DNA of 6,213 nt, from the NCBI GenBank assembly GCA_003559065.1, contig PWMZ01000069.1:1-6213 (forward strand), in the 5' to 3' direction. How positions within the stretch are numbered: position 1 is the stretch's first letter; every line of letters starts with the position of its first letter. Position numbers and translations under genes: made by a program. This document shows positions 5,757 through 6,213 of the stretch, piece by piece. A model generated the notes under the pieces. The model did no database searches and was not told where the DNA came from. It saw only the letters and a program-made list of their open reading frames with translations. Source of the stretch: Candidatus Nealsoniibacteriota bacterium. GTDB taxonomy: Bacteria; Patescibacteriota; Minisyncoccia; Minisyncoccales; GWA2-38-27.

Positions 5757-5764
5757 AAGGTCGG
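5757..5764 (+). promoter_or_regulatory. AAGGTCGG element, copy 2
   Basis: Identical to the elements at 3684 and 6130, with 22 nt between its end and the ATG at 5787, the same gap as copy 1. The leader after it (TTTTAAAAA, then A-rich) is very like that of copy 3. Confidence 0.6.
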
Positions 5765-5786
5765 TTTTAAAAAGAAAAAAAATAAA

Positions 5787-6038
5787 ATGTCTAAAAATCA
5801 AAAAATACTTATAGCGATAATTGTGATCGTAGTATTAGTCTTTATCGTTGTTTTAGCTACTAGGGAATCGGTAGACCCTATAGATGAAATTGATACTCCA
5901 GAAGGAGAACCGATAGTTCCGGACGAACAATTAGGCGATATAGATATAGAGGATATCGAAGTTCTAGACTTAGAAGATACAGAAATAGAAATTCCAGAAG
6001 ATCTTAATGACGAAGAACTTCCAGAGGACTTGGAATAA
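5787..6038 (+). CDS. Small single-span membrane protein with a highly acidic tail, function unknown
   Basis: An 83-residue protein. A short Lys-containing N-terminus (MSKNQK) precedes a hydrophobic span at about 7-24 (ILIAIIVIVVLVFIVVLA), then Thr-Arg and an all-acidic tail. From residue 27 to 83 there are 27 Asp/Glu in 57 residues and no Lys or Arg; Pro is scattered, suggesting an extended, disordered region. There is no Cys and no globular domain. The charge layout predicts the tail lies outside the membrane. The EDIE and LED phrases echo the tail of the 190-residue protein, so the two may share a role, such as binding cations or a basic partner at the surface; this is speculative. It is flanked by its own promoter candidate and a terminator. 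No ribosome binding site is seen. It is short, but the clear TM span, terminator and shared leader element make it a credible gene. Confidence 0.8.
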   Translation: MSKNQKILIAIIVIVVLVFIVVLATRESVDPIDEIDTPEGEPIVPDEQLGDIDIEDIEVLDLEDTEIEIPEDLNDEELPEDLE

Positions 6039-6057
6039 TAAAATAACTTTTATTTTT

Positions 6058-6087
6058 AAGCCTTAAATTAATTTTTAGGGCTTTTTT
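6058..6087 (+). terminator. Rho-independent terminator after the 83-residue membrane protein gene
   Basis: AAGCCTTAAA (6058-6067) pairs with TTTAGGGCTT (6074-6083), with one G-T pair, around a TTAATT loop. A T-run at 6082-6087 follows. It lies 19 nt after the stop codon and just before the next TTGACA. Confidence 0.83.
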
Positions 6088-6089
6088 AT

Positions 6090-6120
6090 TTGACAATTCT
6101 ATGGTAATGACTAATATAAA
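6090..6120 (+). promoter_or_regulatory. Candidate promoter for the partial gene at the right edge
   Basis: A consensus TTGACA (6090-6095) follows directly after a terminator. Possible -10 boxes are TAATAT at 6112-6117 (16-nt spacer, 4 of 6) or TATAAA at 6115-6120 (19-nt spacer, 5 of 6). Either puts the start a few bases before the AAGGTCGG element at 6130. The position between a terminator and a gene makes this the best supported of the three related promoters. Confidence 0.6.
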
Positions 6121-6129
6121 CTAAGATTA

Positions 6130-6137
6130 AAGGTCGG
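6130..6137 (+). promoter_or_regulatory. AAGGTCGG element, copy 3
   Basis: Identical to the elements at 3684 and 5757, with 21 nt between its end and the ATG at 6159. The following CTTTTTAAAAAATAAAA leader is nearly the same as that of copy 2. Confidence 0.6.
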
Positions 6138-6158
6138 CTTTTTAAAAAATAAAATAAA

Positions 6159-6213
6159 ATGAAAAAGATACTTTTAATTATTTTGGTGATTTTGGTTTTA
6201 GTTCTAATTATAG
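6159..6213 (+). CDS. Start of a third membrane-anchored protein (cut by window edge)
   Basis: Only 18 codons are present: Met-Lys-Lys followed by an unbroken hydrophobic run (ILLIILVILVLVLII). This is the same type of N-terminal anchor as in the 190- and 83-residue proteins. The terminator, TTGACA and AAGGTCGG element upstream, and the A-rich leader shared with the 83-residue protein gene, support the start. The rest lies beyond the window, so the mature part and any acidic tail cannot be judged. Confidence 0.7.
   Translation, partial: MKKILLIILVILVLVLII

Noticed and set aside
1..6213. CRISPR array, tRNA or rRNA genes, insertion sequences, toxin-antitoxin pairs
   Set aside because: I saw no regularly spaced repeats, cloverleaf-like segments, terminal inverted repeats or transposase motifs. 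The window is nearly all coding, with no gap over about 150 nt.

Overview
The window is AT-rich, densely packed and coded entirely on the + strand. It reads like a Candidatus Patescibacteria (CPR) chromosome, probably of the Parcubacteria/Falkowbacteria kind. This is inferred from four things: low GC with A-rich coding strands, near-absence of Shine-Dalgarno sequences, genes joined by ATGA and TAATG overlaps, and small single-span acidic membrane proteins of a type common in that group. TGA works as a stop here (it ends four of the genes), so the Gracilibacteria/SR1 recoding of TGA does not apply. The taxonomic call is an inference; there is no rRNA in the window.

Region 1 (about 33-3663) is a tight four-gene cluster: a thioredoxin fused to a ferredoxin:thioredoxin reductase (FTR) catalytic domain, a U32-family Fe-S protein (probable RNA hydroxylase type), the YchF/Obg-like ATPase, and a flavin thioredoxin reductase. 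The first three genes overlap by 4 and 1 nt, and the fourth follows after 30 nt. The theme is disulfide redox plus translation-associated functions. The thioredoxin reductase has lost the NADPH-binding HRR motif and looks NADH-type, like AhpF. The YchF has lost the family's catalytic His and its usual G4 motif.

Region 2 (3649-4327) holds a gene for a membrane-anchored exported protein with two cysteines and a very acidic C-terminal tail, closed by a clear rho-independent terminator. Region 3 (4339-5725) starts with a perfect extended -10 promoter only a few bases before the ATG, so the transcript is probably leaderless. It encodes a Nif3-like dinuclear-metal protein, overlapped by 4 nt by an unassigned 211-residue protein whose pattern suggests a small xylose-isomerase-like barrel. 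Region 4 (5722-6213) holds an 83-residue membrane-anchored acidic protein with its own terminator, then the first 18 codons of a third protein with the same kind of N-terminal membrane anchor.

The most interesting non-coding signal is an exact 8-base element, AAGGTCGG. It occurs three times, always 21-22 nt before the ATG of one of the three membrane-anchored proteins and nowhere else in the window. Two of the three have TTGACA at a plausible -35 position and the third has TTGCAA. This looks like a shared promoter or 5' leader element for a small set of cell-surface protein genes.
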